From contig OZ026847.1 in the NCBI GenBank assembly GCA_964023205.1, forward strand, positions 34,599,913-34,663,912: a stretch of DNA of 64,000 nt. The letters are read 5' to 3'. How positions within the stretch are numbered: the first letter of the stretch is position 1; each line of letters begins with the position of its first letter. The notes beneath the pieces were generated by a model, which searched no databases, had not been told where the DNA came from, and saw nothing but the letters and a program-made list of their open reading frames with translations. Source of the stretch: Lutraria lutraria (Eukaryota > Mollusca > Bivalvia > Venerida > Mactridae). The position numbers were made by a program, and so were the translations under genes. Shown here piece by piece: positions 50,822-57,624 of this stretch.

Positions 50822-50831
50822 TTCTTTCGAA
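50822..50831 (-). promoter_or_regulatory. Purine-rich histone downstream element-like sequence
   Basis: On the minus strand tcgaaagaaaa lies 11-12 bases after the second stem-loop. It resembles the CAAGAAAGA-type element bound by U7 snRNA, at the distance usual for histone pre-mRNAs. Confidence 0.5.
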
Positions 50832-50841
50832 AAGACATGGT

Positions 50842-50857
50842 GGCCCTGAAAAGGGCC
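50842..50857 (-). terminator. Histone-type mRNA 3' stem-loop, distal copy
   Basis: On the minus strand the sequence aacGGCCCTttTCAGGGCCacca has a 6-bp stem (50852-50857 with 50842-50847) and a 4-base TTTC loop, an aac 5' flank and an acca 3' flank. This agrees with the metazoan stem-loop bound by SLBP. It lies 16 bases after the proximal copy. Confidence 0.8.
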
Positions 50858-50863
50858 GTTGGT

Positions 50864-50879
50864 GGTCCTGAAAAGGACC
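50864..50879 (-). terminator. Histone-type mRNA 3' stem-loop, proximal copy
   Basis: On the minus strand ccaacGGTCCTTTTCAGGACC has a 6-bp stem (50874-50879 with 50864-50869), a TTTC loop and an acca 3' flank. It begins about a dozen bases after the stop codon of the last Polinton gene (50892), the usual histone mRNA position. The stem differs from the distal copy by compensating changes on both arms. Confidence 0.8.
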
Positions 50880-50891
50880 GTTGGTGGTTTT

Positions 50892-51365
50892 TTAAACTGT
50901 GTTTGCTGACTGATCTGGTTGGGTACATAGTTCGCATTGGCAGTCTGGTGGGGGATAGCAGAGCCTGCATGTTGAATCCCCACAGGACCATTCCTGTTCT
51001 GGTACTGGTGGTTGTTCCGTGTACTCAACTTGAGCGGTAGTGATGATACGCCAATGCTCTTCTTCTTGTTGTTGTTCCCGTTGTCTATTCACCGTTCGTT
51101 CCCGAGCATCTCGCTGCCTTTCTCTGACTTGATCTCGAAATTGAGATAATTCTTCTCTATGATGAAATCGATTGGTTTCAATGGTATTCAAAGTCTCACC
51201 AATGAATTGAAGATCACGTTCCCTTTTTCTAACAATGCTAGCCGCTAAGCGACTGATTGAACGCCATACCCTGCTCTGTTTTTCAGTCAGTTGTTTTGCT
51301 GTTTTGAGTTCATTGAATAAAGCCTCCATCTTGAGTGTTTGAGTTCTCAGAATGAAATGAGGCAT
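50892..51365 (-). CDS. Polinton coiled-coil, Cys-rich-tail protein of unknown function
   Basis: With ATG 51365 the protein has 157 residues. The same frame is open to 51512 but has only GTG (51470) as another start. A long charged helix (VRKRERDLQFIGETLNTI, REELSQFRDQVRERQRDA) suggests a coiled coil. The tail has six Cys in CGDSTCRLCYPPPDCQCELC, possibly a small zinc-binding unit. It is the last gene of the array. It has three CRE-type sites in front and two histone-type stem-loops behind, so it may be transcribed on its own. I do not recognise the family. Confidence 0.7.
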   Translation of the reverse strand: MPHFILRTQTLKMEALFNELKTAKQLTEKQSRVWRSISRLAASIVRKRERDLQFIGETLNTIETNRFHHREELSQFRDQVRERQRDARERTVNRQREQQQEEEHWRIITTAQVEYTEQPPVPEQEWSCGDSTCRLCYPPPDCQCELCTQPDQSANTV

Positions 51366-51421
51366 TGTATTGTAAGACGGAGTATTTTTCTGTTGAAGCG
51401 CCGCCCACTCTCGTGGTTGGA

Positions 51422-51469
51422 TGACGTCATATCGCTTGGATGACGTCACCCTAGGGTTGGATGGCGTCA
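51422..51469. promoter_or_regulatory. Three CRE/ATF-type sites, evenly spaced
   Basis: tgacgtca at 51422-51429 and 51441-51448, and tggcgtca at 51462-51469. Each is preceded by ttgga or gga on the plus strand, at 19- and 21-base intervals (about two helical turns). They stand 57-104 bases upstream of ATG 51365 and look like a bZIP-driven promoter for the last Polinton gene. Confidence 0.55.
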
Positions 51470-51556
51470 CGCGCCAATGTACCGCACAGACATGTGCTTG
51501 ATTTTTATGAACTTAGAAAAAAGATAACAGACACCTAGTTTCAGTTTTTCTAAACT

Positions 51557-51562
51557 TTTATT
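51557..51562 (-). terminator. Poly(A) signal of the protease gene
   Basis: AATAAA on the minus strand about 45 bases after the protease stop codon at 51606, before the CRE cluster of the next gene. Confidence 0.6.
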
Positions 51563-51605
51563 TTTGTAACAAGAAAACAGTAACAACATGAAACAGTAAC
51601 ATTGT

Positions 51606-52196
51606 TTAATGATCACCATAAAGAGTTGTATTTCTATGTGTGATACTATGATACAAACGGTTGTGACCTTCTGGTCTAGAGTTACGTTGAGCACAACACT
51701 TTTGTCCACACTTGTTCACATATTGAGCATGCATGTAATAAGTACCATAATATTGTTGAAACCAATGCGTCACATAAGTGTCATTTTTTCCATACATGTC
51801 CGGTTTGAATCGGGTTAACAGTATCTGGTTCAAGTCACATTCACGTGAGATAAAATCCAAAGCGAATAGACAATACACACCACACACCGGTAACATATCG
51901 CCTTGTATTCTCATGGCATTCCACAGATAAGTTTTGTTGGCATGTTTTTTCACAAAGGTTAGAATCTCTTCGAAAGGAGGTAATCCGTAGGAATCAAAGT
52001 ACACTGCTTTATTGTCTTTTAAATAAAGAGCCACCCAGTGTTCTCCACGTTGATTCCCGTTATGGGTATTCACAATATAGGCTTTCACGTCATGCGGTTT
52101 CTCTGAAGGTAATTGATCTTTGGCACAAACACGAGCATGTAGTGGTTTTAATAACGGTGAATGATCTAATAGGTATTGTAGTTCATTCGTCTCCAT
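51606..52196 (-). CDS. PRO: Adenain-like cysteine protease (Polinton maturation protease)
   Basis: From ATG 52196 (METNELQYLL) the protein has 196 residues, near adenovirus protease (about 204). The longer frame to 52232 starts with GTG. The catalytic triad of the C5/Ulp1-type fold is visible: His in GEHWVALYL, Asp in VYFDSYGLPP and Cys in LPVCGVYCLFALDF, with a preceding Gln (MRIQGD). A Cys/His-rich tail follows (NKCGQKCCAQRN). It should cleave capsid and core precursors in the assembling particle. The start overlaps the end of the upstream gene by 14 bases. An AATAAA follows the stop. Confidence 0.88.
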   Translation of the reverse strand: METNELQYLLDHSPLLKPLHARVCAKDQLPSEKPHDVKAYIVNTHNGNQRGEHWVALYLKDNKAVYFDSYGLPPFEEILTFVKKHANKTYLWNAMRIQGDMLPVCGVYCLFALDFISRECDLNQILLTRFKPDMYGKNDTYVTHWFQQYYGTYYMHAQYVNKCGQKCCAQRNSRPEGHNRLYHSITHRNTTLYGDH

Positions 52197-52647
52197 AATG
52201 CCAATTTCTGTTGACACGTTCAGCCCAAACACTGATCCATTGATCTATGAACTGATTCTGAGTGAGTTCTTCTTTAAATTGAATCCATAATCGACACGCG
52301 TCTCCTTTTTCACTATCGGTCAAGGTCACTAATTCAGGATACCACTTTTCCATGACCTTGAACACGTCCAAACGTTGAATCGCTTTTTGAATGTAAAGTT
52401 CTGTCCACTCTTCCGTATTCGTGTATAAGCAGAGTACATGTTGTACTTGACTAGGATGATTCACTCGACAACCATAACAGTCTTTATGCACTTGATTATA
52501 AATTAAAGATTGGAGTGCTTCTGTGACGTGATGATTCAAGCACTCTTGTAAAAAGTCCGTCCTTGAACTTGTACAACAAGGATACGTCAATAACTTCATT
52601 TCGTAATCTTGTCCTTTTTCCAGGTGTTCAATATCCATGTCTTCCAT
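52183..52647 (-). CDS. Polinton protein of unknown function with a C-x2-C/H-rich segment
   Basis: 154 residues. The middle part has DCYGCRVNHPSQVQHVLC, a Cys/His pattern that could bind metal and that I associate with small unnamed Polinton proteins of invertebrates. The C-terminal half is helical and ends WAERVNRNWHYGDE. It starts one base after the capsid gene's stop and overlaps the protease start, so it belongs to the structural block. Function unknown. Confidence 0.75.
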   Translation of the reverse strand: MEDMDIEHLEKGQDYEMKLLTYPCCTSSRTDFLQECLNHHVTEALQSLIYNQVHKDCYGCRVNHPSQVQHVLCLYTNTEEWTELYIQKAIQRLDVFKVMEKWYPELVTLTDSEKGDACRLWIQFKEELTQNQFIDQWISVWAERVNRNWHYGDE

Positions 52648-52648
52648 C

Positions 52649-53947
52649 TTAATAATCTAGAAGCACTTCTCTGAATTGATTGATTTCAATTTGATTGTCG
52701 TATTCCGCAAATACAATCACGTTGATGGCTTGTGCAAGTGCTGTTCCAAAGTGAAATTCCAATCTCAGATTGCCCGTTTTTATAGGATGGAGTTGACCTT
52801 CCTCGCAACCTTGATCTGCTGTCAAGTCCAACCCCCAGAGTGTGTATCCGTTCCGATAATCATTCATGCTCAATCCAAATGAACGATTGAGACCAAGAGC
52901 TCCTGTCGCTTGATAGAGTGACATGTAGGATCTTAGAACTTCTCCCGTTTCAAAATTGGGTTGAAACGCTTTGTTATGAATACTTTTTCCGTCAATGCTG
53001 ACTTCTAGATGATTCAGTGTAAAATGACGGAAATCAAAGGGGTTGGTAGCCATGTCTCCATTCATGTCTCCATTTCTTACCATACCGATGATAAGACGTT
53101 TTGGCAATTGACCTTGAAATAAATGATCTTCAATCTTGGATCGTTGACCGTTAGGAATCGTAAATGTTTTTACTTCAGTTCGTCGGATGGGGATTTTCAT
53201 GTTATGTTGAGCAATCTGTTGATTGAGTTGATTGGCTACCACTGGCAGTAAATCTACTGTTCTTACATTAAATCCTGCTTCTAGAAACTTGATTTTAGCC
53301 GGTGCGGCACCCATGAGACAGAATTGAGGTGACGCTTTGTTTAGTCTTAAGCGTATTTCCATACCATTGGGTAAATATTTATCTTGCATCATCAGATCCA
53401 AATGAAGTCGTCCACATAGTTCCACCACACGACTTTGAAGGACACGATCACGTCTCTCAATATAGCCCAGGTTACCCCCGTCATGTGCGTGGGTGTTCAT
53501 ATGACCAGGGGTGTCTTCACCCCATAACTCTAGCGCCTGAAGTTGAGTGTCTTTACAGCTTGAGGTGAAGGAGAGTAAATTTTCTATGTATGCCCGATAG
53601 GCATACGTGTCCGCATTGCTGGTGATCAGTTTATTATTCAGGTACACATCAATGCTTGAGAACATACTGTGAAAGAAATTGTTGACGGTAGCAATTTCAC
53701 TGTCGGCCGCTAGGTCTGTACCATCTGCCTGTATAATTTTGAGTTTTAGGTACAGGTAAGATTGATTCAGATCTGTCCATTTTTCTGTCTGTGCAGGAAT
53801 CACAAATTCAATCGGAGCATTATTGTCCAGAGCAGAAATGGGATAATGCTCAGTCCATTGACCTTCTTGCATGGCTGTCATGGTAGGTGGCACAACAGAC
53901 ACATCCAACTCTGTCTTACTACATTCACAGGAACCGTGTTGCATCAT
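52649..53947 (-). CDS. MCP: Major capsid protein, double jelly-roll
   Basis: 432 residues starting at tandem ATGs (MMQHGS). The sequence alternates predicted strands and turns, with conserved-looking stretches such as FVIPAQTEKWTDLNQSYLYL, FFHSMFSSIDVYLNNKLI, NGYTLWGLDLTADQ and NVIVFAEYDNQIEINQFREV. The FFHSMFSSIDVYLN element and the C-terminal LRLEFHFG...VFAEYDN strand pair match the capsid protein of Polintons. That protein forms trimeric pseudo-hexameric capsomers as in adenoviruses and virophages. It sits between the basic core-like gene and the protease block, the usual structural-gene order. The fold is inferred by family, not modelled. Confidence 0.82.
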   Translation of the reverse strand: MMQHGSCECSKTELDVSVVPPTMTAMQEGQWTEHYPISALDNNAPIEFVIPAQTEKWTDLNQSYLYLKLKIIQADGTDLAADSEIATVNNFFHSMFSSIDVYLNNKLITSNADTYAYRAYIENLLSFTSSCKDTQLQALELWGEDTPGHMNTHAHDGGNLGYIERRDRVLQSRVVELCGRLHLDLMMQDKYLPNGMEIRLRLNKASPQFCLMGAAPAKIKFLEAGFNVRTVDLLPVVANQLNQQIAQHNMKIPIRRTEVKTFTIPNGQRSKIEDHLFQGQLPKRLIIGMVRNGDMNGDMATNPFDFRHFTLNHLEVSIDGKSIHNKAFQPNFETGEVLRSYMSLYQATGALGLNRSFGLSMNDYRNGYTLWGLDLTADQGCEEGQLHPIKTGNLRLEFHFGTALAQAINVIVFAEYDNQIEINQFREVLLDY

Positions 53948-53949
53948 GA

Positions 53950-54315
53950 TTAATCGAAAATATCAAGAGGTCTGGCCTGCTTAACTCGGCGATGATGAAG
54001 TTTCGAATGAGGTCTTTTCTTGACTGGTTTGCTCTTTATACGTCTTTTAGGGCTGGCCACGGCATGTAGCAAGGATTCACCCACATCTTTTAATACAGAG
54101 GCTCCACGTTTTCGTATTACTTGTTTAGCGTTTGATCCTGTCAAGATATCTTTGATAGCGGCTTTTCCTTGCTGGAGTCCTTCTTTTTTCAAGGTGCGAA
54201 CTCCAGATTTCACAAATGGATTCAGTAAAGGTATAATTCTTTTCATGGCTTTCTTAAACATGGATCCAAGTCCGTGTCCATATTGTCGAGGTTGACCTTG
54301 GTAAGTAGGTATCAT
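53950..54315 (-). CDS. Small basic core/pVI-like precursor protein
   Basis: 121 residues. The N-terminus MIPTYQGQPRQYGHG precedes an amphipathic stretch (LGSMFKKAMKRIIPLLNPF) and a lysine/arginine-rich tail (KSKPVKKRPHSKLHHRR). QYGH-G (residues 11-15) fits the adenain consensus (M/I/L/N/Q)xGx-G, implying removal of a short propeptide by the neighbouring protease. The layout is like adenovirus pVI/core precursors that bind DNA or membranes. It overlaps the penton gene by four bases (ATGA) and ends two bases before the capsid gene. Confidence 0.72.
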   Translation of the reverse strand: MIPTYQGQPRQYGHGLGSMFKKAMKRIIPLLNPFVKSGVRTLKKEGLQQGKAAIKDILTGSNAKQVIRKRGASVLKDVGESLLHAVASPKRRIKSKPVKKRPHSKLHHRRVKQARPLDIFD

Positions 54316-55154
54316 TGTCTTTGGCGTAGGTGTAGTTTCACCATAGACTTCCCATGAATAAACTGAATAGACTGGCCAGTGTCACCCCTTATATGGATAG
54401 TGATGGTGTCAAAGTCGGCTTTAGCCAGTGGTACATAGTGTAAATTCAAGAACTCGAAATGAATATGAGGGTTAGTTCCTGCTTTCGTTCTCGGATCAAA
54501 TGGAGCTACACGTAAGATGGGGGCTTCTATGTTTCCCAAATAGGTATAAGACGCAAGGTCGGAATAAACAAACAAATGATTATGACCCATGTTAATATCT
54601 ACGCCATGAGGAAACGGATCTGGAGTGTCTTTAAAAAAGATGGTCGAAGAACTATCAGGGGCTCCACCCAGTTTAATAAACATGTGAGGATGAAACTGAA
54701 TGCCTAGTTGATCCGAACTGTCCAGTTTTGCGCGTTTACTTTGTCCTGAAAAACCCATGGTAAATCGAAGGCCTTTCTGTCTAAATATTTTACCCAGATT
54801 ATCTTTTACGGTAAAGTCAATCGTCTCGATCAAATGTTGGGGTGTGACATAAGTTCCTATAGGAATACAAAGTCGTACACCTTTTTCTTCTTTATTGGGG
54901 AGAGTACAATAGGAAATTAAGGATTCAAAGGCCTTACCCAGGACAGGATCGTGTGTGACAATGCAGAAATGTCGCTCTTCTTCAGTGACATTAATGACCT
55001 GACTAGGAACAATCATTTCCACTAAGGCAATTTCCCAGTCTTGTTTATTGAGATGGATGGGTTTTGCCAGTTTGGTACGAAAACAACATTGCGTATTGTC
55101 TTGGAATAAATCCATAGAGCTATCACTCATGAGTGTGATGTAAAACGAACTCAT
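54312..55154 (-). CDS. mCP: Minor capsid (penton-like) protein, single jelly-roll
   Basis: 280 residues. The N-terminus SSFYITLMSDSSMDLFQDNT leads into FRTKLAKPIHLNKQDWEIAL. This is the hallmark opening of Polinton minor capsid proteins that occupy the fivefold vertices. Later strands include PHIHFEFLNLHYVPL and DTITIHIRGDTGQSI. It overlaps the membrane-protein gene upstream and the basic-protein gene downstream by ATGA, suggesting a coupled structural block. No break. Confidence 0.82.
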   Translation of the reverse strand: MSSFYITLMSDSSMDLFQDNTQCCFRTKLAKPIHLNKQDWEIALVEMIVPSQVINVTEEERHFCIVTHDPVLGKAFESLISYCTLPNKEEKGVRLCIPIGTYVTPQHLIETIDFTVKDNLGKIFRQKGLRFTMGFSGQSKRAKLDSSDQLGIQFHPHMFIKLGGAPDSSSTIFFKDTPDPFPHGVDINMGHNHLFVYSDLASYTYLGNIEAPILRVAPFDPRTKAGTNPHIHFEFLNLHYVPLAKADFDTITIHIRGDTGQSIQFIHGKSMVKLHLRQRQ

Positions 55155-55396
55155 GTTGATTTAGGTTTATTGAATTTCAAGGAGGGATTCGGTAGAATAT
55201 AACCTAGAGAACTACTTAAAAGCAGAAGCCACAATTCTCGATCGGGTCGTTGAAAACACAAATTAAATAGCGATACGGTAATAATAATAAATACCACTAC
55301 AATTTGTGCAAAAAAAGTGACCTTATTTTTGGGTTCACACAATTTGGCTTGCTCTGAGGCAGTCACTACCACACTGGCCGTATCGGTTTGAGACAT
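55151..55396 (-). CDS. Small two-helix membrane protein
   Basis: 81 residues: a polar N-terminus, a first hydrophobic helix (VTFFAQIVVVFIIITVSLFN), a short RPDRE loop, and a second hydrophobic segment (LWLLLLSSSLGYILPNPSLK). The second block with SxxGYxLPNP is typical of a small conserved Polinton protein of unknown role, possibly in membrane passage. It overlaps the penton gene by ATGA and follows the integrase gene by 15 bases. Confidence 0.72.
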   Translation of the reverse strand: MSQTDTASVVVTASEQAKLCEPKNKVTFFAQIVVVFIIITVSLFNLCFQRPDRELWLLLLSSSLGYILPNPSLKFNKPKST

Positions 55397-55399
55397 GAT

Positions 55400-55405
55400 G
55401 TATTT
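55400..55405 (-). terminator. Candidate poly(A) signal after the integrase gene
   Basis: AATAAA on the minus strand within the 15 bases between the integrase stop (55412) and the next ATG (55396). If used, the cleavage site would fall inside the next gene. Confidence 0.35.
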
Positions 55406-55411
55406 ATTAGT

Positions 55412-56485
55412 TCAAACGAGATGGGATTCGGGAATCCAACTGTCAAATTTCGAAGGATAACCTTTCCAATGTACTTTAATTTCTCGTCTTCCGTCTACCT
55501 TACTCTGGCGATGGGCGAGCACTGATTCAATTTCATAGATAGCATCATCTTTTATAACCTGTACTTCAGAGAAATAAAACGAACCCAAAATGGGTTCTCC
55601 GTCTAAATCAGTCAATTTCACAGTAGCAGGAGAGGTCTTTTTGACTTGGATCACTTTAAACAGTTCAGTGGTCCAGTTGGGTAGATAACCTTTATCAAAT
55701 GTACGTTTTGTTTTATTGATACGAACAATATCTCCCACATGAAGAGTCGTCGACGCTTTTTTTCTTGATTTTCCATACAAGGTCAAGGCCACTTGAGATT
55801 CGTTATTCTCATTTACGGATACGGGTGCCATTTGTATACTACGATGAACACGATGATTATAGGCATGCACGAGATCAGACACTACCTGAATATACCTTCG
55901 TGTTTTATTATGCGTAAAGTATTTCCACATGCGTGATTTTAAGGTCCGTTGAAAACGTTCCACTATACTAGCCTTAGTTTCTGGGTTTTCAGTCGTAAAA
56001 TAATGAATCCCTACTTTGTCTAAAAACTGTTGAAACCTTTGATTCTTGAATTCTGTTCCTTTATCGGTTTGCAACGCTTTAGGTTGTCTCGTTTTAAGAA
56101 TAGAGCGAAACGCTTCCACCAATGTGAGCCCCGTTTTATCCTTGAGGGGAACGACCCAAGCATATTTTGAAAACACGTCAATAACACACAACAAATATCG
56201 ATAAGGGGTGTTGTACTGAGCCAAGGATTGCATGTCTGCCAAATCAGCTTGCCATTGATGATCAATACCACCCACAATCGTTTTCCGTCTCGAGAATACC
56301 CTACGGATAGGTTTGTGCAGGGTATAGGTCTTTTGTCCCTTCAACCAGGATCGCACTTGACTTGGCGTAATGGATTTCAGTTGAGTTCGAGCTGCTGTAG
56401 TAAGACGTTCTACCCCACCAAAACCAGCCGGATGATGGGGATCATAATAAATCTGATGTAACAGACTGTCTACCTTTTTGTTCAT
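55412..56485 (-). CDS. INT: Retroviral-type (rve) integrase with chromodomain
   Basis: From ATG 56485 (MNKKVDSLL) the protein has 357 residues. The open frame to 56506 starts with GTG, so I chose the ATG. The rve core has Asp81 (WQADLADM), Asp141 (LQTDKGTEFKN) and Glu176 (ASIVERFQRTLK), with 34 residues between the last two. An SH3-like DNA-binding part follows (LHVGDIVRINKTKRTFDKGY). The end is a chromodomain (YEIESVLAHRQ, IKVHWKGYPSKFDSWIPESHL) that may steer insertion to methylated histone H3 chromatin. It would join the Polinton termini to host DNA. All catalytic residues are present. Confidence 0.95.
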   Translation of the reverse strand: MNKKVDSLLHQIYYDPHHPAGFGGVERLTTAARTQLKSITPSQVRSWLKGQKTYTLHKPIRRVFSRRKTIVGGIDHQWQADLADMQSLAQYNTPYRYLLCVIDVFSKYAWVVPLKDKTGLTLVEAFRSILKTRQPKALQTDKGTEFKNQRFQQFLDKVGIHYFTTENPETKASIVERFQRTLKSRMWKYFTHNKTRRYIQVVSDLVHAYNHRVHRSIQMAPVSVNENNESQVALTLYGKSRKKASTTLHVGDIVRINKTKRTFDKGYLPNWTTELFKVIQVKKTSPATVKLTDLDGEPILGSFYFSEVQVIKDDAIYEIESVLAHRQSKVDGRREIKVHWKGYPSKFDSWIPESHLV

Positions 56486-56490
56486 GTTGT

Positions 56491-57213
56491 CTAGTAGGCT
56501 TCCCACTTAGGTTCTGCTTTCATCTGTTTGGCAGGTTTACTTATAGGTGAAGGAGGCTCAACAAAACTATCAAAGAATTCATCATCTTCCTCTGAATCGT
56601 CTGCTTTTTGCATCCATGACCATCTCCGTTTATTTCCTATCGCTTCTTGTGGTACATTGACATCTCTTAGTCCACTAGAAAACTGTTCCCATCCTCTAGG
56701 CTCCGACCCTTTTCTATGACGTATGACATCATTGACCAAATCAATAATGTTGGATCCTTGTATTGGTTTTCCATGGTATTCCAACATCCCTTGATCATTC
56801 CATGACATGTGGGGATGATTTTGTAGAAAGTGTAATAAAAGCTGAGTTTTTCGACGCATAGTAGTAGGAACACTTTCAAGAATCCGATCCGTCAATGTAG
56901 CAGGAGCCGCTTGTGCCCCTTGTGCACCTTGAGCAGCTGGAACAACCGGTGCAGCCGGTGCAACTGGTGCAGCCAGAGTAGCCGGTTCACGTGCTTTTTG
57001 ATGAGACAGTTGAAACTTTTGCAAGACTTGCCCATAGTGTTGTGCTTTTTCTGATTCAGACAACGATTCATTTTGTAATACGTCTCCCATTTGTTTCTGT
57101 AAATCGGATGTTTGACTGACTTGCGGGGGAGGAGGTAAACGTGGTCGTTGTTCTGTTTTCCATCGATTCATCTCTTCTAGCATTTTGAACGGGACGATAG
57201 CCATTTTCTTCAT
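56491..57213 (-). CDS. Conserved Polinton protein of unknown function, Ala/Pro linker
   Basis: 240 residues. A helical N-terminus with PPPP is followed by an Ala/Pro/Val/Gln linker (PVAPAAPVVPAAQGAQGAQ). The conserved core, LTDRILESVPTTMRRKTQLL through PIQGSNIIDLVNDVIRHRKG to RGWEQFSSGL, precedes an acidic patch (DDSEEDDEFFD). The core recurs in many invertebrate Polintons, but I know of no assigned function. It overlaps the 123-residue gene by ATGA and ends five bases before the integrase ATG. Confidence 0.72.
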   Translation of the reverse strand: MKKMAIVPFKMLEEMNRWKTEQRPRLPPPPQVSQTSDLQKQMGDVLQNESLSESEKAQHYGQVLQKFQLSHQKAREPATLAAPVAPAAPVVPAAQGAQGAQAAPATLTDRILESVPTTMRRKTQLLLHFLQNHPHMSWNDQGMLEYHGKPIQGSNIIDLVNDVIRHRKGSEPRGWEQFSSGLRDVNVPQEAIGNKRRWSWMQKADDSEEDDEFFDSFVEPPSPISKPAKQMKAEPKWEAY

Positions 57214-57581
57214 AGCTTTTTCACCAGTGTGGCAACACCTCCACTGAGTGCTCCTGCAGCAACAGCTTTAGCAATGATTGGAGCAAGAGCCAGTAATGGA
57301 AATAATCCTCCTTTTTGATTCAACACACGTTTCTTTTTTTGAATGGATACTCTTTTATCTGCTAAAGTGCGGAGATGTTGACGCTTGGACTTCAACCTTT
57401 GCTTTTGAGAGGGGGATAAGGCAACATTGCCTTTTAAAACATTCTGACAGCATTCTGACACACATTGAATCATTTCTTTAGATGCTCCATGTATCATCTT
57501 TCTTCTTAACCCATCTGGGGCTTGAGTTAAACCCAAAACCAGATGTCCGTATTTATGCAGGAGTGGTCTCTTTGGTGCCAT
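57210..57581 (-). CDS. Small core-like protein with a GG site and hydrophobic C-terminus
   Basis: 123 residues. A helical basic body (ECCQNVLKGNVALSPSQKQR, LRTLADKRVSIQKKKRVL) is followed by NQKGG and a hydrophobic, Ala-rich end (LFPLLALAPIIAKAVAAGAL). Q89-K-G-G92 before Leu fits the adenain (M/I/L/N/Q)xGG-x consensus. Cleavage would release a 31-residue hydrophobic peptide, as in membrane-lytic adenovirus pVI or Polinton relatives. It is a paralogue of the first ~100 residues of the next gene upstream. Its TATA box overlaps that gene's stop codon. Confidence 0.72.
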   Translation of the reverse strand: MAPKRPLLHKYGHLVLGLTQAPDGLRRKMIHGASKEMIQCVSECCQNVLKGNVALSPSQKQRLKSKRQHLRTLADKRVSIQKKKRVLNQKGGLFPLLALAPIIAKAVAAGALSGGVATLVKKL

Positions 57582-57616
57582 TATGTCAAATAATACCTGT
57601 TTTTACTTCTTTACAG

Positions 57617-57624
57617 CTTTTATA
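57617..57624 (-). promoter_or_regulatory. TATA box TATAAAAG overlapping an upstream stop codon
   Basis: TATAAAAG on the minus strand includes the TAA stop (57620-57622) of the basic/SR gene and lies about 40 bases before ATG 57581. Confidence 0.65.

Noticed and set aside
50842..50879. Stem-loops as the remains of a host histone gene
   Set aside because: No histone coding sequence lies next to them and they begin right after a Polinton stop codon.
50741..51040. Frames of 66-95 codons on both strands at the Polinton end
   Set aside because: They run through the stem-loops and overlap the better supported 157-residue gene in other frames.
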